Assembly: GCA_037127255.1 (NCBI GenBank)
Contig: JBANSL010000013.1
Location: 3,474,188-3,538,187, forward strand
Direction of reading: 5' to 3'
DNA: 64,000 bases
Origin: Persicaria tinctoria
Taxonomy: Eukaryota; Streptophyta; Magnoliopsida; Caryophyllales; Polygonaceae
Below, in pieces: positions 33,398-45,530 of this stretch. A program made the position numbers and the translations under genes. The first letter of the stretch is position 1. Every line of letters begins with the position of its first letter. The notes beneath the pieces were generated by a model. The model was not told where the DNA came from and searched no databases. It was given only the letters and a program-made list of their open reading frames with translations.

Positions 33398-34959
33398 TCA
33401 AGGTTGACATAATACAATATCACATCTACTTGATCTGCTAGAAAGCTCCCGGAATTTTTCTACAACATCAGTAAATCCTTCTGGGCGAGAATACGGGACC
33501 AAAGAAAATTTCAGCCTTTTCAAAACAAGAGCATTCTGCAGGAGATACCCGACTACTTTCATATCTCCTTCATCCCGAGTTAAGTGGTGAACAGTGATTT
33601 CTTGCAAGGTAAACACTAAACAGTTGGGCACCGAAGGAAGTGGATTCCACTCAGTCCGAGAACCATAGGAATACTGGAAAATTGGAAGATTTTAGTGCCT
33701 TGAAAAATATGCAAATTGAAAGGATGGGAAGGGTAGGAATAGAGAAATATGAAACCTTTAAAAGATCAAAAGGTTGCATGACTCACATTGTATAGGATCA
33801 GAGATGTGAGATTATGGGCACATTCGAGCATCTGTAGTATAATAGACCAATTTCCAACAGCCATTTCCAGGCAGACCAAGTCATGAAACACGGGTAACTT
33901 GAAGTCGTGAAATGCTGGCAGCCTGCTGTGCAGAAGATCGTGAAGAACCTGCAAGGGGAAGGATCAAAATATGTTAGCAGAAATTACAAAACGAAAGAAG
34001 TTCAATGAAGGATTTGTTTCTATAAGAAAGCAAATCATACTCACATCTGTGGTTACTCTTCCTAACTTCAAAAATTTTAAGCTGCAAATTCCCTTCAGAA
34101 GCTCAACCAATTTTTCTCTGTGATTAACTCCTCGGTCATGAACAGTAAGCACAACTTTATCTACGGAGAGACCGGAGAAGTCATATTTGTCTGCTAGATC
34201 TGAAAGGTAAAGGATTTCTAGATTTGGTGCTTCAATAATGAGAACAGGATTAGTATTTCCAGATAAGGTGTCTTTTATTTCCAATGTCTTGAGGGATGAG
34301 AAGGAAATGCATAACCTCGATATTCCCCTGCAACAATCAATAGCAAGTTCTTTAAGAGCAGGGCATCCTGATATGAGATTCTCCATAGACTTTTCACTAG
34401 AGAAGCGGGCATGAATAACATGGAGATACTCAAGGCTTGGCCAATGCAATGAATTAGGCACATCTAGTGAAAAACTTTTTAGCTTCAAGACAACAAGTTT
34501 CTCCCTGTTGAAAAATGTAGTGGGAAGCTTCACTGAAGGACAGTGGCATGTGAGGTCAATCTCCTGAATATCCCGCCTCATTATATCACAGAGCCAACTG
34601 TTTGCATGCCGTGCACGGAGACCATTGAAAAGATGAAGACGTAAGATCTTGATGGATGACATGTCATTTTTAGTTAGGACGTTATCCACAAAGTTGTGGA
34701 ACAGTTCTTCTCGTGGCCCCAAGAAGCAGCATGATCCGAGATGTGGCATTTCAGTAAAGTCTAGCTTGGGAACTTTGGTCCATACAGTCTTCCATCTTTT
34801 GGACAATAGGCACGTTGCTACCGCAGATTTTGTAGGAATATATGACAGAATGTAGCAGAGAAGAGGGTCAGGTAGATTACTAATGCAATCAGAATTTCCA
34901 GTACTCTGACATTTAACAAGCATGAAGTTTGTCTGATGCTTGAAATCCTTGAAATCCAT
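33398..34959 (-). CDS. F-box/FBD/LRR protein
   Basis: Three exons in phase 0: 34959-34045, 33948-33787 and 33673-33398, giving 450 aa. Residues 26-66 are a classic F-box (ISNLPDPLLCYILSYIPTK, then SKRWK..W), which binds SKP1 in an SCF ubiquitin ligase. The middle has leucine-rich repeats of the plant F-box type (LVVLKLKSFSLDVP, WPSLEYLHV, SGCPALKELAI). The last exon carries the FBD domain (W.PLPSVPNCL, then L..VPYSRPEG). This is one of the largest plant gene families; the substrate is unknown. A second Met at residue 13 could be the true start. Possible 5' UTR splice sites (minus strand) lie near 36490 and 36710. Confidence 0.9.
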
Positions 34960-37000
34960 TAATGATTATTTGCAAGCACCTACAGCCCGTTAGGGTAAAC
35001 AAGCTCAGTGTCACTGCAGGTATTAGGGTAAGCAAGCATAGTAAACATAGTGATTCAAGAGGGTAAACTTCAAGCATATTGCACTGCCGATCTGCATGTA
35101 TTAGGGCAAACAAGTAATTTCACTGACAAGGCACATTGTTCAAAAACAAGTGCTCCAGAGATATAACAAAATATATTAAAATTGGGTAGTGAAACAGACA
35201 AATTCTATCTATTGACACCCTTAAATTATATCATTGAGGAAACAGATCATTCTTTCTTTGAGCAAATAATACGTGCATTTCACGAATAGTTAGATGTATC
35301 CTTTTTAATCTCCAAATGGGGCAAATGTATGCAGGAATGATGGGATAAGCACAAAGGGTTCATCTGCAACTTCCTGAAGAGTGATAATATATTTATGGAT
35401 TGAAAAAATTATATTCATGAAGCGATATATACACCATCAAACCCTGTATAGCTACTATCATCATTACAAAAAGAACGGAATACAAAAACACCAACAAATA
35501 ACAAAAATAGAAAATTTAGTTACTTAACTGAGGGGATACCTATGATTTGTCTACTTATTTTTTATTTGAAATTAAATTCACCCATCTAAATAAACTGGGT
35601 ACTTCATTGCCAATGATATGTTTTCTTTCTTCCATAGCTAATGTCGACTCTCCCAGTTCATACAGTCCCTAGACAAAGCCAATAAGTTACTCAATTTCTA
35701 TACATAATCTACAATTCTCCTAAACAAAAATCCATCCATATTATAACCAAATAGGAACATCCAGAACACAAATCTTCATGTTTTTTCATCATCCTCTTTC
35801 CGTAAGCAGATAAGCTGCATAGCCTCACATGATTCCCCAATTGAGTTGCATAATCAGAGGGTATAACACAATTTCTCTCACATAAGAAGTGATTGTACTT
35901 CGGGAGTCCTCAACAAGACAACCTCCCACTTCAGCAAGGATTCTAGAAAAGGGTTAAAGATAGAATTTTTGGGGGAAACAAATCCTACTGTTACAACTTC
36001 TGTATAGTACAAATAAAGCACCCCTCTCCCTCCTTAGCCATTCAAATGCAGATAGCCAATTCCAACATAAAAATCTAGACTTCGCTCACTTAGCTTCTAC
36101 AAGATGGTAGTGTCTCTTCTAGAATATTCATAAGAGAAAAAACATGCTCACAGCTTCTACAAGACAAAGATTAAGTGCCGAAATTTGAAGATTCATGTTT
36201 TTGAACAGTTGGACATTCATGTTTTTGATAAATTCAGTTGGCCATTTAGTCAAGCAGGTGGAAGGCATGCCTAAATTTCATGTGTGAACCTTAAATTTGA
36301 AGATTTTTTAGTCTAAAGTAAGCAGTTTCAATACTTAACATCAGCCAAACACCACTTGTAAATTCAATCAGACAGATCATGTATGTATATGAGCAATTCA
36401 AATAGAGAAAAATCATGTACATAAATGAGAAATTCATAATCTAAAATGTAAGCAAAGATAAATGAAAACAATTAAACAAAAACCCTTACCTGAATGAACA
36501 GAAACCGGCCAACAGCAGGAAGCAAGAAGAAGAAGAATCATCCGACTGTCTGTGCAATTTCTGTCCTTTTCCATCTCTTCCCGTATTGTTCATCCAAGTT
36601 CATCTGCACCATTACAAATTCGGTAAAAATCATCAAATAAGAGGAAAGGAAGCTAGAATCCCTCGATTGTATCTACAAAACAGTAAAATATACAACAATT
36701 TGAAAACCTACCTTTAGATGTCACCTCTTACTCAGCTTCGGATGCGAGATTCGATAGGTGTGGGTTCAATATCACGAAGGGAAGGCGGAGACCAGTGGAT
36801 CGACAAGTTGGGCTGACTGGCAGCGTTGGCGTTGGCGATTGCCCCTTCAACTTTGGATCACGGTCGAAAATAGACAAAGAATAACATGAGAGGGGTTCGA
36901 CATTTGATTGAGAGATGTAGATGGAAATGGAGCAGATCTGGAGATCGAAAGCTCAAGCCAACAAACGATGGGAATGGTCAATGGGAACCCTTGGTCTGAA
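34960..37000 (-). promoter_or_regulatory. Long 5' region of the F-box gene
   Basis: No coding frame. Minus-strand donor sites (TTCAG|GTAAGGG near 36490, AAAG|GTAGG near 36712) suggest untranslated first exons at about 36490-36990, followed by a long 5' UTR intron. NLR1 is transcribed away from this region. Confidence 0.4.
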
Positions 37001-37441
37001 AGCGGGAGAGGAGAGAGAAGATTAGGGTTTTATTTACGAAAAGCTGAAATGGGCCTAAAGTAAGTTAGTGATCTGTTGAGTCTGAAGAGGACCTGCCACA
37101 GTGCCATCTCCAAGTGTGACTCAAACTCTTGAAGTCTGATGGGTATACAGAACTTACAACTACCTACTCAAGATTGGATTTGGAACTGAACAAGCAACAA
37201 TTCCTGCAAATATATGATTGCCTAAAATCTTTGGCTCACTGTTTATTTTTCCCAAAAGTAAAATTCAGCATTTGATTCCAATTTCCAATCATATTTGGTC
37301 CACACGGTTTCTTTCTTCTTTTTTTCCGCAAAGGTAAAGTAGGCAACTAGGCATATCTGTACTGGTTTCATTGGATTCCAATCTCCGCCCAATCTCTGGT
37401 TTCTTCATTTTCACACTGCTTTACTTTTTCAAGTTTCAGTA

Positions 37442-37448
37442 TTATATA
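37442..37448 (+). promoter_or_regulatory. Likely TATA box of NLR1
   Basis: TTATATA lies about 80 bp before the NLR1 ATG. NLR2 has TATATATA at nearly the same distance, so the two copies share promoter layout. Confidence 0.5.
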
Positions 37449-37529
37449 CCACCTCCATGGCTCAATCTCCATAGGTGTGTGATTCAGCAAATTTCATTAT
37501 TCCAATCTCCAAACTCAACAGCTCCAAAA

Positions 37530-40500
37530 ATGGCAGAAGCTGCGTTGCTTGGCATCGCTAAATCAGTCCTGCAACAACTCGCCTCCCCTGCACTCGATGA
37601 ATTCCGACTCCTTTGGGATCACAAGGAACAATTCCAGAAGCTTGAAGACACCGTCACCACCATTCGGAATGTCCTGCAAGATGCTGATCGCAGGCAGTCA
37701 ACCGATGCTGCTGTTCAAGGATGGCTTGCACGACTCAGGGTCGTGTTGTACGAAGCTGACGATTTGTTCGACGCCATCTCCACCAAGCTATTGCTCGAGA
37801 AGAACAAGAAAGGCACTAACATGGTGAAAAAGGTGCGCCATTTCCTTTTGAAACCGTACCGTTTCGCTTTCTTGGTTAAAAATGCTCACAAAGTGAAGAA
37901 AATAAGGGAGCGTTTTGATGATATTGCTGGTGATATTATCAAGTATAACTTCCTCCCAAGTCAACCTGATGTTGTTGCAACATCTAGAATCCAGAGAGAT
38001 CAAACCCACTCCTTTGTCCCAAAAAATGTGGTGATAGGCCGAGAGCAAGAAATAGAGAAGGTAGTGAGGATGTTGTTGCAAGATTGCTGCCAGCAACAAA
38101 GAGGTGTTTCTGTCATTGCGGTTATTGGAATTGGGGGATTGGGGAAAACCACTCTTGCTAAACTTGTTTATAAAGATGATAGAGTTCAAAAAGGATTCGA
38201 TTTGTGTATGTGGACTTGTATCAACTACTTGTCAGATCTAAAACAAGTCTTGATAACACTCCTAAAATCTGCTACAATGAATGAACCTCAAAACCTTGAT
38301 CTAGAACAGTTGCAAATTTTGTTTAGGAAAGAGATTGAAGGGAAACGGTTCTTGCTCATTTTAGATGATGTTTGGGATGAGGATGCAGAAAACTGGTGTG
38401 AGTTAAAAAACATATTGTCTACAGGGAAGGTTGGGAGTAAGGTTTTAACCACAACGCGTTCTGAACTCGTTGCCCAACGTTCATGGGCAACAACGCCTTA
38501 CTTTCAACTACAGGGTCTGTCAGATGAGAATGCTTGGTTATTGTTTAAGAAGATAGCTTTTGTGGATGAGAAAGATGGGAATGACTCAAATTTGGAAAAA
38601 TTAGGGCGACGAATTGTGAGAAAGTGTGCAAATGTTCCACTTGCTATTGTAACTATAGCAAGGTTATTGAGAGAGAAAGAGAAGGAAATGTGGCCTCCTA
38701 TAGACGATGAACTCTCCAAAGTATTCCCTGAGGATTATAAGAAAATCACGCATGTACTAGAGATTAGTTACAGGGATCTCCCGTATCCAGTCAAACGTTG
38801 CTTTGGGTATTGCTCTCTCTTTCACAAGGATGCGATATTTGATAAAAGTACACTGGTCCGTTTATGGATAGCTCAAGGTTTTATTGAACCTTTAGAGAAT
38901 CAATGCTTGGAGGATATAGCTGAAAAATACTTCTTCTACTTGGTGAAGAGATGTTTTTTTCAGCTTACCAATATAGATGAAGTAGAAAAACATGCAACTT
39001 ACCAAATGCACGACCTAATGCATGATTTGGCTATGGAAGTTACTAAATTTGAGAGTATTTTAGTTGATAATCCTGATCAGAGGTCCTGGGATAATAATAA
39101 GCCTATTCGTCATGTGTCAATATATTGTCAATCGGAGTCTATGGTGGATCATGTTTCTTTTTCTCGTTCAAATAGTCTAAGAACCTTTATCCATGCTTGT
39201 GGAGATTTTTTAAATCCGCATGCTTTGGAGAAGTTAATGTCGAGTTTCAAGTCTCTGCGGGTTTTGAGTCTTTGGGGAATTCGGGATCTACCAACTTCTA
39301 TCGGAGAATTGATTCATTTGAGGTTTCTTGATCTTTCAAAGAACTATATGGATAGGCTTCCAAGTTCAATTTGCAGCCTTCCGCATTTACAATTTCTAAT
39401 TCTTCAATGTTGTCAAAGTGAAGATCTGGAGTTTCCAAAGGAAATAGGGGATATGCTAAGCTTGGGACATCTCGATCTTTCGAAGAACATGGCGATTAGG
39501 CTTCCACGGTCAATTTGTAGGCTTCTTCATTTACAATCTCTTATTCTTCAAGAGTGGGAAGCTCTAAAGGAGTTGCCAGAGGACTTGGGGGGTTTGCAAA
39601 GCTTGAGGCTTCTCGATCTATCGAAGAGCAATAGTTTGGAAATGCTTCCAAGGTCAATTTGTAGGCTTCGCCATTTAGAATCTCTTATTCTTCGAGAGTG
39701 TAAACATTTAAAGGAGTTGCCAGAGGAGTTGGGGGACTTGCTAAGCTTGAGACACCTTGTGCTTCAGGGTTGTGATAGCCTAGTTAAGATGCCACCTGGA
39801 TTGGCAGCTTTGACATCACTTGTGACTCTAGACAGGCTAGTTGTGCACAATCCGAGTGGTGGACTCCAGTATTTGGAGGGACTTGACAACTTGACTGGAT
39901 CTTTGCAAATTGAGCTTCCATCAACTGAATGGGAGGGTGCAACAACAGATGCGGACAAATCATCCTTGTCAAAGAAGACCAGGCTCCATTCATTGGCTTT
40001 CATTTGCAAAATTAGACTAGAGGATTCAGAGAGCAGGCGTTGTCAGTTGTATCCCTGGCAGTTTGAACATGCCACCACTAACACAGAGGTGAATGTCCTT
40101 CAACTACCACCTAATCTTGTGGATTTGAGCATCATCTATTTTGGTGGTACGAAAATATTGATCGACGTTTCTCACCTCCATAAACTTGTTGTTCTCAAAA
40201 TCGAAGGGTGTAAGAGATGTGTTAAGCTTCCGCCATTGAGTCACCTTCCAACTCTCAAGGAGTTGTGGATTTCTGGTATGGTTTCAATGTTGTGTATAGA
40301 GGAAAGCAAGTCCTATGAGCCTAATTTTTTCTTCCCATCCCTACAAACTCTTTCAATTCAGGGCATGCTGAATTTGAGAGGCTGGTGGCTGCAAGCACCA
40401 ACAGTGCTACCTGCATTCCCTCGTATTACCAGAGTAAGCATATGCGGTTGTCCAAAGCTAACAAGATGCATCCCTTTGTTTCCAGTAGTTGAGCATTTGG

Positions 40501-41633
40501 AGTTGAGATCAGTCAGAGAGGAGATTATTTGGCAGATAATTGGGAGCGAAGCAACCTCTAGTACATGTCATGGTAACAGTGTCTTGAAGACATTGAAAAT
40601 AGTTGGAATTGAAGATCTAAGTAGCATTGCAGAACCCCAAATAAGACAACTTTCTACTCTCCAACATCTAATTATATTGTATTGTCATCGGCTTGAATCA
40701 ATTGCTTTGAATGGCCTTGCATATCTTACTTCCCTTGAGCATATGGAAATCAATAAGCGCGGACCGTGCAGTCCCATCATTTGCGGTGGTCAGGAGAAAG
40801 AGGTCCGAAGAATACACTTGCCAAGAGTTAGGCATTTGGATATCCCAACTGTGAATCGGAACCTTTTTAAGGGGTTGAAACACATGGCTTCTCTAGAAAC
40901 ATTGTTCATATGGGATAATTTTAACGAGGAGCTTCAAGAAGAACATGTACAAGAAGAAGGGCTTCCGTGGAAACACTTGCGAAAACTACAGCGTGTGAAA
41001 CTTGTATTTGGATATGGTTTTAGCATGATAAACAATAAGCGTCTTCTAAATGGGTTTCAATACCTTACCTCTTTAAAACACCTGACTCTCAAGAGATGCA
41101 AAGAGTTGTATTTGTCATGGAGAGCGCTTCTAGGTCTCCCCCATCTTGAGTGGGTGTGTATTTCATTTGTAGAGAAAGTGATTGACGTTGATTCAAATGC
41201 CATGGTGATAAAAACAGAACCGATCAGCGGGTCTATCCGCAAACTGTGGATTGATGATTGCTCGGGAGAGTGGGTACATGACATACCTTGGAAGTCCTTT
41301 CCCTATCTGGAACATCTACGTCTAGTGAGACAGAGAAACTTGAAATCCCTACCAGAAGGAATCCAACATCTCTCCGCCCTCAAAGACCTGAGTTTTTATG
41401 GTAATCCCGGGGTGGTATCATTGCCGGATTGGATGAGATCCCTTTTGTCTCTTCGTTCTTTTAATCTCAATGGCTGTTGTGAAGAATTAAAGAATCGATG
41501 CAATAGAGAAACAGGGGAAGACTGGCCTACGATTCAGCACATTCCATTTCCAGATATCGATCGATATTTAGCTGCAGGTATCAACTACAAAACAAAATTA
41601 AACTTAATCCGCTTTCTTTGTTTGCAAATTTAA
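37530..41633 (+). CDS. CC-NB-LRR disease-resistance protein (NLR1), RGA-like
   Basis: Single-exon frame of 1367 aa starting MAEAALLG. The frame is open further upstream, but only to a TTG, and the TATA box lies in between. Domains: Rx-type coiled coil (about 1-160); NB-ARC with P-loop GIGGLGKTT (200-208), kinase 2 LLILDDVW (275-282), RNBS-B TTTR (307-310), GLPL variant VPLA (369-372), RNBS-D CFGYCSLF and MHD (493-495); then about 20 leucine-rich repeats to the end. All nucleotide-binding motifs are intact, so it is probably a working intracellular immune receptor. A 144-bp in-frame duplication adds one LRR pair. A donor at 41578 could splice to an exon at 41823, replacing the last 18 residues by a short different tail. 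NLR2 is its close tandem copy. The pathogen recognised is unknown. Confidence 0.93.
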   Translation: MAEAALLGIAKSVLQQLASPALDEFRLLWDHKEQFQKLEDTVTTIRNVLQDADRRQSTDAAVQGWLARLRVVLYEADDLFDAISTKLLLEKNKKGTNMVKKVRHFLLKPYRFAFLVKNAHKVKKIRERFDDIAGDIIKYNFLPSQPDVVATSRIQRDQTHSFVPKNVVIGREQEIEKVVRMLLQDCCQQQRGVSVIAVIGIGGLGKTTLAKLVYKDDRVQKGFDLCMWTCINYLSDLKQVLITLLKSATMNEPQNLDLEQLQILFRKEIEGKRFLLILDDVWDEDAENWCELKNILSTGKVGSKVLTTTRSELVAQRSWATTPYFQLQGLSDENAWLLFKKIAFVDEKDGNDSNLEKLGRRIVRKCANVPLAIVTIARLLREKEKEMWPPIDDELSKVFPEDYKKITHVLEISYRDLPYPVKRCFGYCSLFHKDAIFDKSTLVRLWIAQGFIEPLENQCLEDIAEKYFFYLVKRCFFQLTNIDEVEKHATYQMHDLMHDLAMEVTKFESILVDNPDQRSWDNNKPIRHVSIYCQSESMVDHVSFSRSNSLRTFIHACGDFLNPHALEKLMSSFKSLRVLSLWGIRDLPTSIGELIHLRFLDLSKNYMDRLPSSICSLPHLQFLILQCCQSEDLEFPKEIGDMLSLGHLDLSKNMAIRLPRSICRLLHLQSLILQEWEALKELPEDLGGLQSLRLLDLSKSNSLEMLPRSICRLRHLESLILRECKHLKELPEELGDLLSLRHLVLQGCDSLVKMPPGLAALTSLVTLDRLVVHNPSGGLQYLEGLDNLTGSLQIELPSTEWEGATTDADKSSLSKKTRLHSLAFICKIRLEDSESRRCQLYPWQFEHATTNTEVNVLQLPPNLVDLSIIYFGGTKILIDVSHLHKLVVLKIEGCKRCVKLPPLSHLPTLKELWISGMVSMLCIEESKSYEPNFFFPSLQTLSIQGMLNLRGWWLQAPTVLPAFPRITRVSICGCPKLTRCIPLFPVVEHLELRSVREEIIWQIIGSEATSSTCHGNSVLKTLKIVGIEDLSSIAEPQIRQLSTLQHLIILYCHRLESIALNGLAYLTSLEHMEINKRGPCSPIICGGQEKEVRRIHLPRVRHLDIPTVNRNLFKGLKHMASLETLFIWDNFNEELQEEHVQEEGLPWKHLRKLQRVKLVFGYGFSMINNKRLLNGFQYLTSLKHLTLKRCKELYLSWRALLGLPHLEWVCISFVEKVIDVDSNAMVIKTEPISGSIRKLWIDDCSGEWVHDIPWKSFPYLEHLRLVRQRNLKSLPEGIQHLSALKDLSFYGNPGVVSLPDWMRSLLSLRSFNLNGCCEELKNRCNRETGEDWPTIQHIPFPDIDRYLAAGINYKTKLNLIRFLCLQI
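39501..39788 (+). repeat. 144-bp in-frame LRR duplication inside NLR1
   Basis: 39501-39644 and 39645-39788 both start CTTCCA.GGTCAATTTGTAGG and continue in register, adding 48 residues. NLR2 has only one such unit at the matching place. Confidence 0.85.
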
Positions 41634-44320
41634 ATGAATTCATTTCATTTAAATTAAAATTTGCCTTGTGTAGGTCTATACTCTATATGACACTTGATAG
41701 TTGATACCCCTGTAGGACTCCTTCGACCAGTTTAGTAAATGGTAATGGATCTCTTGTTGATCTATAATCTGGAAGGTGCTTTCAATTGTGTATTTGTATT
41801 TCATGAACTTTGAAATTTTCAGGTTGGAGCTGCACACCTTTTTCCAAAACCAAGTAAAGAACTACGAAACGGCTGCTAACTCTCTACCTAGTGGGAGCCT
41901 CTCAACTTGTTTTATTTTTTCTTATATTCCTCGTGAAATTGCTATATATAGTTTAATTAACTCATCTCACTTGAATTTTGCATATGCAGGTATTAAAGTA
42001 TTAAACTGTCACTACAAAAATTTGATTCAGAAAACAAGGTTGATGGAGAAACCAGGCAACTAATGCACTATCCTTCATGATCTCTTGTTGATCTCTCATC
42101 TGGAAGGCACTCTCAATTGCAATTGCATATGCAGGTATTGATGTTACATATTCAGGTGATTCATCATATATGTTTTATCCGAAATAAGAACTCTTAAGAC
42201 TGATATACTTTTCACTTTTCTAGGGGTGAAAATCAGACTGATCATGTTGAAGGCATCAAGTGCAGGATTCTTCTTCATACACCACTTTTTATCATGATAT
42301 AGTTTAACGAATAAAATGGACGATCTCACTTATTTTAAAGATTTTGAATTGGAAGAAGAGCTTGGAGGAGGATATCATTGAGGTAACTGATCTCGCTTCA
42401 ACAACTTATTTAGCATTTCAAAACGAGTTGTTTCCTATTTTATTTTATGCAGCGACAGGGCCACCCCTTGCTGTAGTGTGGCTTTGAAGTTTGTCAGTTG
42501 CTTGGTGGCAGTACATTTTTCTTCTGGAAGACACTCTCAAGTCTCAAGTCTTAATGGTCTTCTTGTGATACAATATTCGGAACATGGAATCCACTTTGGT
42601 CAGTTTAGTATGTTCCTAGTTCCTTGAGGCTTGTGCCCTCGCTTGTTATATGGCTTGTTGGCATTACTTGTTTCCATATCTGATTCCATATCACTTGCAA
42701 TTGCAATTGCATTACTTGTTTCCATATCTGATTATTTGTGTTTTCTCGAACCTGCTATATACTTGCTCGCTCATCTTTCTCACTGTCGCAGCAATTGTAT
42801 ATGGTTTGCTTCATCTCATTTGCTGGATTTTTGTGATTTGAGTAGCTATTGTCTGCTGTCGATCAGGAGAAGGTTGGTCAGATTTCCCTGCTGGATGATC
42901 TTGCTACTTGAAGTCATCAACTTCCATTTTTCGAGATCGATGGCAAGTGATCTAGGATTGAGGAAACATTAGCAGCATCTGCATCTTCATATAATTAATG
43001 ACACAATTTCATTGGCGTCTAGATTACCTCAGACACGCTTATGTTTCAAAGCTTCCGGCTATATGTGGTTTGATTCTCTTTGATCATCTTGGGTAAGTTC
43101 TTCCTGGTGTTACATCGCTTGCTTCATTCAGGACACTTGCACTTAAGCTTCATATAATTAATCTCCCTAATGCATCATCTAAGTTTACCGCCCAAAAATA
43201 TCCTCATCCTATATGATTTATCCGAAATGAGAACTCTTAAGCAGTGTAGATGCAATATTTGATTCAGAAAACAAAGTAGATGGATAAGCAGCTCCTCATG
43301 CATTCATGGGGGCTCTCAGCTGATTGATGTTGATTCAAATGACATGATACTAACTCAACTAATCTATAATTTTATCTGAGATCGCTCTCAGCTCCTTTCA
43401 CACTCTATAGACAACACGGCCTTTTTGCGTAGTAGGTGACTGCAGTCAACATTCAAATGACATGATACTAACTAGAGTTTGAAATAACTTCTTTAGTTAT
43501 TGGTTCAGAGAAACACAAAATGTCTTTTAACGTTGAACTTATTTGCCAAATAACTTGCAGCAACAATGCCCCTGCTGAGGTCTGGCTTTGGTAAAGTCAT
43601 CAATGGCTTGTCGACATTACAATGGTTCTGGCTGGTACTCTTTACTGGCATCTTGGTATAGACCCATCAGTAAATGGAGTCCACTTCAGTCAGGTAGTAT
43701 GTTCTTGGGGACATAAGGGTTGTTAATTTCTTCTCTTGTCGCAGTCCTCGTTTCCATATTTGTGCTTCATGAGCTTCAAATTTTTCAGGACCAATGATCT
43801 TATTTAACTGTAGAGCAAAATGGGGCCATAAGGCTTGTTTCCTCTCTCACCGTAGGACTTATTGAAGAGCATCCTTGGCTACTGCCTACCATTCTATAGA
43901 TAACACCGACTTTTTTGCGTAGTAGGAGCCTCTCAACTCGATCAATCACCTCTCTCCCAGTTTGTTTTCTCCTTTCTGCTTATATTCCTTGTGACTTCCT
44001 CTTCAAATTACTGTCTGCTGTCTTAATTAGTGTACTATAACTTAATTCATCTATCACTTGCATATGCAGATATTGTTGTGACATGGTTATACTTCAATTA
44101 AGGATGAAAGTAGATTATTGGGAGTCGTCGTAGAAGGACAGTACGTAATGCGGACACTTGCATTTAAGCTTTCTAGTAATTGCTCTCCCTACTGCATCGT
44201 CTTAGATCACTACTGAAATATATATGATTCTTTTGTCACTACAAAAATCTAAATGCCAGTACTTTTTTTAACTGACGACTCTTAGGACTAATCGTTTTTT
44301 TTACCACTATAATCAAATTC
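41634..44320. repeat. NLR1 3' flank, built of blocks repeated in the cluster
   Basis: 41580-41800 matches the flank after NLR2 (60100-60270). 41821-41900 is a small exon-like piece (TTTCAG then GTTGGAGCTGCA) repeated at 46975, 51015 and 60998. 42120-42300 matches 60490-60710. 42560-42640 matches 60880-60965. 43540-43720 matches 61220-61400. At 43316-43372 and 43445-43475 are scraps of NLR LRR sequence (GTTGATTCAAATGACATGAT). No complete gene is present. Confidence 0.75.
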
Positions 44321-44674
44321 AGGAGCTCCATACCTCTCAATGGTGCTGATCTAACCGTGATACAAATACAACTCAGAACACTCCGAGAGCCAGAATGGAA
44401 ACAGTACATGACGCTGTCTCTGCAGTATACGCAACCAGCTAGCGATATGAGAAGAAAATAGGACATCCACTTGAGGCAAGGTCGGGGATGGAAACACCGC
44501 TGGATGGCTTAACTTTGCAGGAAGGCGGTGCTTCCCTTCCCCTTGACATTGCTGGGATCCTCTCTTCTGCTGGGTGGCTTAGCAGGAAGGCAGAAGATGA
44601 TCCTAGGGCTGCTACTCTGGCACCCAACTTGGATGTTTTCTATTGTTTTCGGAAGTCACTAAAACCTCAACTTT
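44321..44674. repeat. Duplicated block B, copy 2
   Basis: Same order as the other copies, including GGCAAGGTCGGGGATGG and CTGCTGGGTGGCTTAGCAGG, ending with TCACTAAAACCTCA. Short frames exist on both strands, but none is conserved over all copies. Confidence 0.8.
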
Positions 44675-44684
44675 GACTAGAGAA

Positions 44685-44995
44685 ATTGTACCCACTTGTT
44701 CTTGTTGACAATGGAAGTTACTAGCTCGTCGTGGTTTTTTCCCCGATTTGGGGTTTTCCACGTAAATCTGGTGTTCTTTTGTTTTATCGTCCTACCTGTG
44801 TTGTTTGTGTGGTTTGATTGCTTGAGTTTCGCTCTCTGGTTTACAATTCTTAGCCATCCCGACTATGTGTGCATAGGGGTTAGTCTATCGTTCCTACTAG
44901 TAAATTGTGGCGTAGAGCCCTTAATGTTTAAATTCCCACAACTTAGCTTTTTGGCAAAACCATTTTGTAGTATAGAGCCCTTGTAATGGTCATAT
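44685..44995. repeat. Duplicated block E, copy 1
   Basis: Nearly the same as 50125-50430: TTTTTTCCCCGATTTGGGGT, then TTGATTGCTTGAGTTTCGCT, then TTTTGTAG.ATAGAGCCCTTG. In both copies it runs directly into an NLR fragment. Confidence 0.85.
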
Positions 44996-44999
44996 AATG

Positions 45000-45530
45000 T
45001 GAACTGTGAAGGATGAGTCATCTCTCAAGAAGTTGTCCATTTCTGATATGTGGATTTAATGTTGACTCTAGAGAACAGCAAGTCCTATAAGCCTAACTCC
45101 TTCCCGTTCCTTGAAACCTTTTCGATTTAGTACATGCCGAATTTGACAAGCTGGTGGCCTGGCTGCAAGCACCAGGTGCTACCTGCATTCCTTCGGCTTA
45201 CCGGTGTAATCACTTGCAAAAACTCTACTATGTGCAACTTGCATTTGGAGAGGGATTTAGCAAGAGAAACAATCAGCGCGCATCTTCTAAATGAGTTTCA
45301 AAACCATACCTTTTTTAAACAGCTGATTCTTTGGAGATGAAAAGAGCTGTATTTGTCATGGACAGCACTTCTAGGCCTCCCCAATCTTCAGTCGATGTAT
45401 ACTCATGATGTAGAGGAAGTGATCGATGTTGATTCAGATGTCATGATGATACAAACACAACCGATCAGTGGGTGTATCCAAGAGTTGAGGATTGAGAGTG
45501 GCTCGGGAGAAACACAACCGATCAGTCGGT
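45000..45530 (+). pseudogene. NLR fragment A (LRR region)
   Basis: Matches NLR1 about 40230-40440 (CTCTCAAG.AGTTG, AGCAAGTCCTAT.AGCC, CTGGTGGC.TGCAAGCACCA), then jumps to about 40975 onward (CTTCTAAATG.GTTTCAA, then GAGCTGTATTTGTCATGGA). This means a loss of about 530 bp, along with stops and frame changes. No NB-ARC is present. It is the remains of a third NLR copy. Confidence 0.85.

Noticed and set aside
37371..37529. Upstream extension of the NLR1 frame
   Set aside because: It begins with TTG, crosses the probable TATA box, and the family starts at MAEAALLG (37530).
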